A stretch of DNA of 8,336 nucleotides from assembly GCA_023717585.1 (NCBI GenBank), contig JAMQPJ010000342.1:1-8336 (forward strand). The letters run 5' to 3'. The notes under the pieces are model-generated. The model ran no database searches, was not told the DNA's origin, and saw only the letters and a list, made by a program, of their open reading frames with translations. Below are positions 6,516 to 8,336 of this stretch, one piece after another (position 1 is the first letter of the stretch; each line of letters opens with the position of its first letter). This DNA is from Thermoanaerobaculia bacterium (lineage in GTDB: Bacteria > Acidobacteriota > Thermoanaerobaculia > UBA5066). The position numbers were made by a program, and so were the translations under genes.

Positions 6516-6530
6516 GCGTCAAACTGACGC
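6516..6530. promoter_or_regulatory. 15-base perfect palindrome, candidate operator
   Basis: GCGTCA-AAC-TGACGC consists of two perfect 6-base inverted arms with a 3-base centre. It sits in the 80-base gap between the divergent cytochrome operon and mfd, one base beyond the cytochrome ribosome binding site, and overlaps the candidate -35 element of mfd. It could be bound by a dimeric regulator, perhaps the NarL-type regulator encoded at the end of the operon, or form a small hairpin in the cytochrome leader. Function is inferred from position and symmetry only. Confidence 0.45.
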
Positions 6531-6553
6531 CAGGGCCCATTCGTCACAATAAT
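6524..6553 (+). promoter_or_regulatory. Candidate sigma70-type promoter for mfd
   Basis: CTGACG at 6524-6529 (four of six matches to TTGACA) and AATAAT at 6548-6553 (five of six to TATAAT) are separated by 18 bases. Transcription would start near 6560, about 23 bases before the mfd ATG. The -10 lies in the only clearly AT-rich patch of the gap (6546-6557). That same patch may also serve the cytochrome operon on the other strand (GATTAT), but no good -35 was found there. Confidence 0.4.
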
Positions 6554-6582
6554 CAAGGCGCACTAGGACGGTCGCGGCCATA

Positions 6583-8336
6583 ATGCGCCCGGTGACGCGG
6601 CGGAGGGATCCGCTTTTCGAGACGCTTGCCGCCGCGCCCGCGGTGCAGCGTCTTTCCGGGCGGATCGAGGCGGGGGTCCTCGGAACGTCGACGGGAAGCG
6701 TGTCTCTGTCGGGGGCGCCCGCGGGCCTGCTGCCTTATCTCCTCGAGGCCGTCGGCGCGCCGCTCGGGCTGAAGTGGACGGTCGTGTTCGCCCACGAGCG
6801 CGACGCGGCCGCTTTCGCGCGCGACGCGGCGAGCGTTCTCGGCGACGAGCGCGTGGCGTTTTTTCCCGCGCCGGCGCTGTCGCCCTATCAGCAGATCGCG
6901 CCCTCGCTGAAGGTCAGACGCGAGGAATTCGGGACGCTGACGCGCCTCGCGGAGGGCTCGGTGGAGATCCTGGTCGTCCCGGCGCGCGCGCTTCTCAGAC
7001 GCCTGCCGCCGCCGGACGATTTCCGGAGACGCACGCGCGCTCTGACCGTCGGGGACGACATCCTGCCCGCGCGCATCGCCGAGGCACTTCTCGACGAGGG
7101 CTACACGCGCGCGGATCTCGTGACGGAGACCGGCGATCTCGCGGTGCGCGGCGGCCTTCTCGACGTCTTCCCGCCCCACCTCGCGGAGCCCGTTCGGGTC
7201 GAGTTCGACCTGAACGCCATCGCGTCGATCCGCTCCTTCGATCCGGACACGCAGCGCTCGACGGGCGCTCTTTCCAGCGTGTCGCTCCCGCCCATGGCGC
7301 TTGCGCCCGACACGAGCCGGACGCGCGAGGCGGCGCTGCGCGTCCTCGCGGACTGCCGGACGGCGGACGACGACCCGCCTGTGCCTCGCGACCTCTCGCT
7401 CGCGCGCCGGAACGACGGCCTCGAGGAGCTGCTGCCGCTCCTCGCGGGCGCGGAATCCCACGTCCTCGACCACGCAGGCAGTTTCATCGTCGCCGTCGAC
7501 GACGCGGACGCGATCGGGGAGGAGCTCCACCGCGCGGGCGACGTGCTGCGCCTCGACTACGAGAAGGCCCGCAAGGCCGGACGCGTGATGCCCGATCCGA
7601 CGCGCCTCGCTGGAGATGCCGATCAATTGAAGGCCGAGCTCGAAAGGCGCGCGCTCGTCGCCCTCGCCCCCGCCGTTCCGGCCGGCGACACGATCGCGAT
7701 CGGAGCGGAGTCGGTCCTGTCCTTCGAGGACCGGCTGCCCGACGTCGTGAAGGAGGTCGGGCGCGCGCGGAAGGACGGCCTCGCCGTTCTCCTCGCCGCC
7801 GCGACGAAGGGCGAGCGCGAGCACGTCGAGCGCCTCCTCGCCGAATACGAGATCGAGCACCAGGGAAAGTCCGCGGACGTGGTTTCGCCTCTCGCGCCCG
7901 GCGCGTGCCGCGTCGTTTCGGGCGGACCGCGCTCGGGGTTCCTCTTCCGGGCGGCGGGAGTTCTGCTGCTCACGGCGACGGACCTCTTCGGCGAGCCGCG
8001 CTCCTCGGCGCCGCGCCGGAAGTCCGCGTCGGAAGCGTTCCTGTCGGACCTCCGCGACCTGAAAGTCGGGGACATCGTCGTGCATCGCGACTACGGCCTC
8101 GGGCGGTTCGCGGGCCTCGCGCGCATCGACGACGCGGGTCTCGTGCGAGAGATGGTGGACCTGCGCTACGCGGGAGACGCGAAGCTGCTCGTGCCCGTCG
8201 AACGGCTGGATCTCATCCAGAAATACGCGTCGGCGGGGGACGGGCCGGAGCCCCCCCTCGACAAGCTGGGCGGCCTCGGATGGGAAAAGCGGAAATCGTC
8301 GGTCCGGAAGGCCGTCAAGGACATCGCCGACCAGCT
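6583..8336 (+). CDS. mfd: Transcription-repair coupling factor Mfd, N-terminal half (3' end outside window)
   Basis: The frame is open from the ATG at 6583 to the window edge, 584 complete codons of a protein usually about 1,100-1,200 residues long. Mfd displaces RNA polymerase stalled at DNA damage using ATP-driven translocation and recruits UvrA for nucleotide excision repair. The UvrB-like N-terminal module covers about residues 1-350, with the landmarks FFPAPALSPYQQIAPS (93-108), RGGLLDVFPP (189-198) and VRVEFDLNAIASIRSFDP from 204. A less conserved linker domain follows. The RNA-polymerase-interacting, CarD-like domain begins at about 493 (LKVGDIVVHRDYGLGRF) and includes LLVPVERLDLIQKY (535-548). 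The motif LGGLGWEKRK (562-571) marks the entry to the helicase part, whose motor motifs lie beyond the window. As in other Mfd proteins, the UvrB-like module has no intact Walker A motif. The ribosome site before the ATG is weak (AGGACGG, about 12 bases away). It is divergent from the cytochrome operon, with no evident functional link to it. Confidence 0.96.
   Translation, partial: MRPVTRRRDPLFETLAAAPAVQRLSGRIEAGVLGTSTGSVSLSGAPAGLLPYLLEAVGAPLGLKWTVVFAHERDAAAFARDAASVLGDERVAFFPAPALSPYQQIAPSLKVRREEFGTLTRLAEGSVEILVVPARALLRRLPPPDDFRRRTRALTVGDDILPARIAEALLDEGYTRADLVTETGDLAVRGGLLDVFPPHLAEPVRVEFDLNAIASIRSFDPDTQRSTGALSSVSLPPMALAPDTSRTREAALRVLADCRTADDDPPVPRDLSLARRNDGLEELLPLLAGAESHVLDHAGSFIVAVDDADAIGEELHRAGDVLRLDYEKARKAGRVMPDPTRLAGDADQLKAELERRALVALAPAVPAGDTIAIGAESVLSFEDRLPDVVKEVGRARKDGLAVLLAAATKGEREHVERLLAEYEIEHQGKSADVVSPLAPGACRVVSGGPRSGFLFRAAGVLLLTATDLFGEPRSSAPRRKSASEAFLSDLRDLKVGDIVVHRDYGLGRFAGLARIDDAGLVREMVDLRYAGDAKLLVPVERLDLIQKYASAGDGPEPPLDKLGGLGWEKRKSSVRKAVKDIADQ

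Noticed and set aside
5474..6583. Plus-strand open frame (369 codons) opposite the nine-heme cytochrome
   Set aside because: It is an Arg/Val-rich shadow; the minus strand carries nine CxxCH motifs and a signal peptide.
6553..8085. Long minus-strand open frame (510 codons) opposite mfd
   Set aside because: It is Arg-rich without domain signatures, and the plus strand is unmistakably Mfd.
1..8336. CRISPR arrays, tRNA or rRNA genes, insertion sequences, attachment sites
   Set aside because: No tandem direct repeats with spacers, no recognisable tRNA or rRNA sequence, and no transposase or integrase motifs were seen on either strand.

Overview
This is a very GC-rich, tightly packed bacterial chromosome segment with seven protein genes and no RNA genes, mobile elements or CRISPR arrays. 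A periplasmic multiheme cytochrome c, a membrane cytochrome b and a NarX/NarL-type two-component system suggest a respiring Gram-negative-type bacterium. The composition and gene mix would fit Acidobacteriota or a similar environmental lineage, but this is a weak inference because no taxonomic marker such as rRNA is present.

Layout from left to right. (1) Minus strand, 1-1632: a serine hydrolase of the class C beta-lactamase / penicillin-binding-protein-like family, cut by the left window edge at its C-terminus. (2) Plus strand, 1676-2323: a small uncharacterised integral membrane protein, divergent from gene 1 with a 43-base gap. (3) Minus strand, 6502 down to 2340: four genes in order of transcription, namely a nine-heme c-type cytochrome with a C-terminal membrane anchor, a four-helix b-type cytochrome, a sensor histidine kinase with a probable Cache sensor and HAMP domain, and a NarL/LuxR-type response regulator. 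Each gene overlaps the next by 4, 4 and 8 bases. (4) Plus strand, 6583 to the right edge: the N-terminal half of mfd, the transcription-repair coupling factor, divergent from the cytochrome operon across 80 bases.

The overlapping four-gene unit is the core of the window. The cytochrome b probably exchanges electrons with membrane quinol and passes them to (or takes them from) the periplasmic nine-heme cytochrome. The kinase and regulator are built into the same unit, so a signal sensed outside the membrane could control this electron-transfer module or other genes. No catalytic oxidoreductase subunit is encoded beside it, so the terminal donor or acceptor is unknown. A 15-base perfect palindrome in the divergent cytochrome/mfd gap is a candidate operator.

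There is no gene-free stretch over 300 bases. The gaps are 1633-1675 (43 bases), 2324-2339 (16 bases) and 6503-6582 (80 bases). Many long open frames lie antisense to the real genes; they are side effects of GC-rich codon use and were left out.
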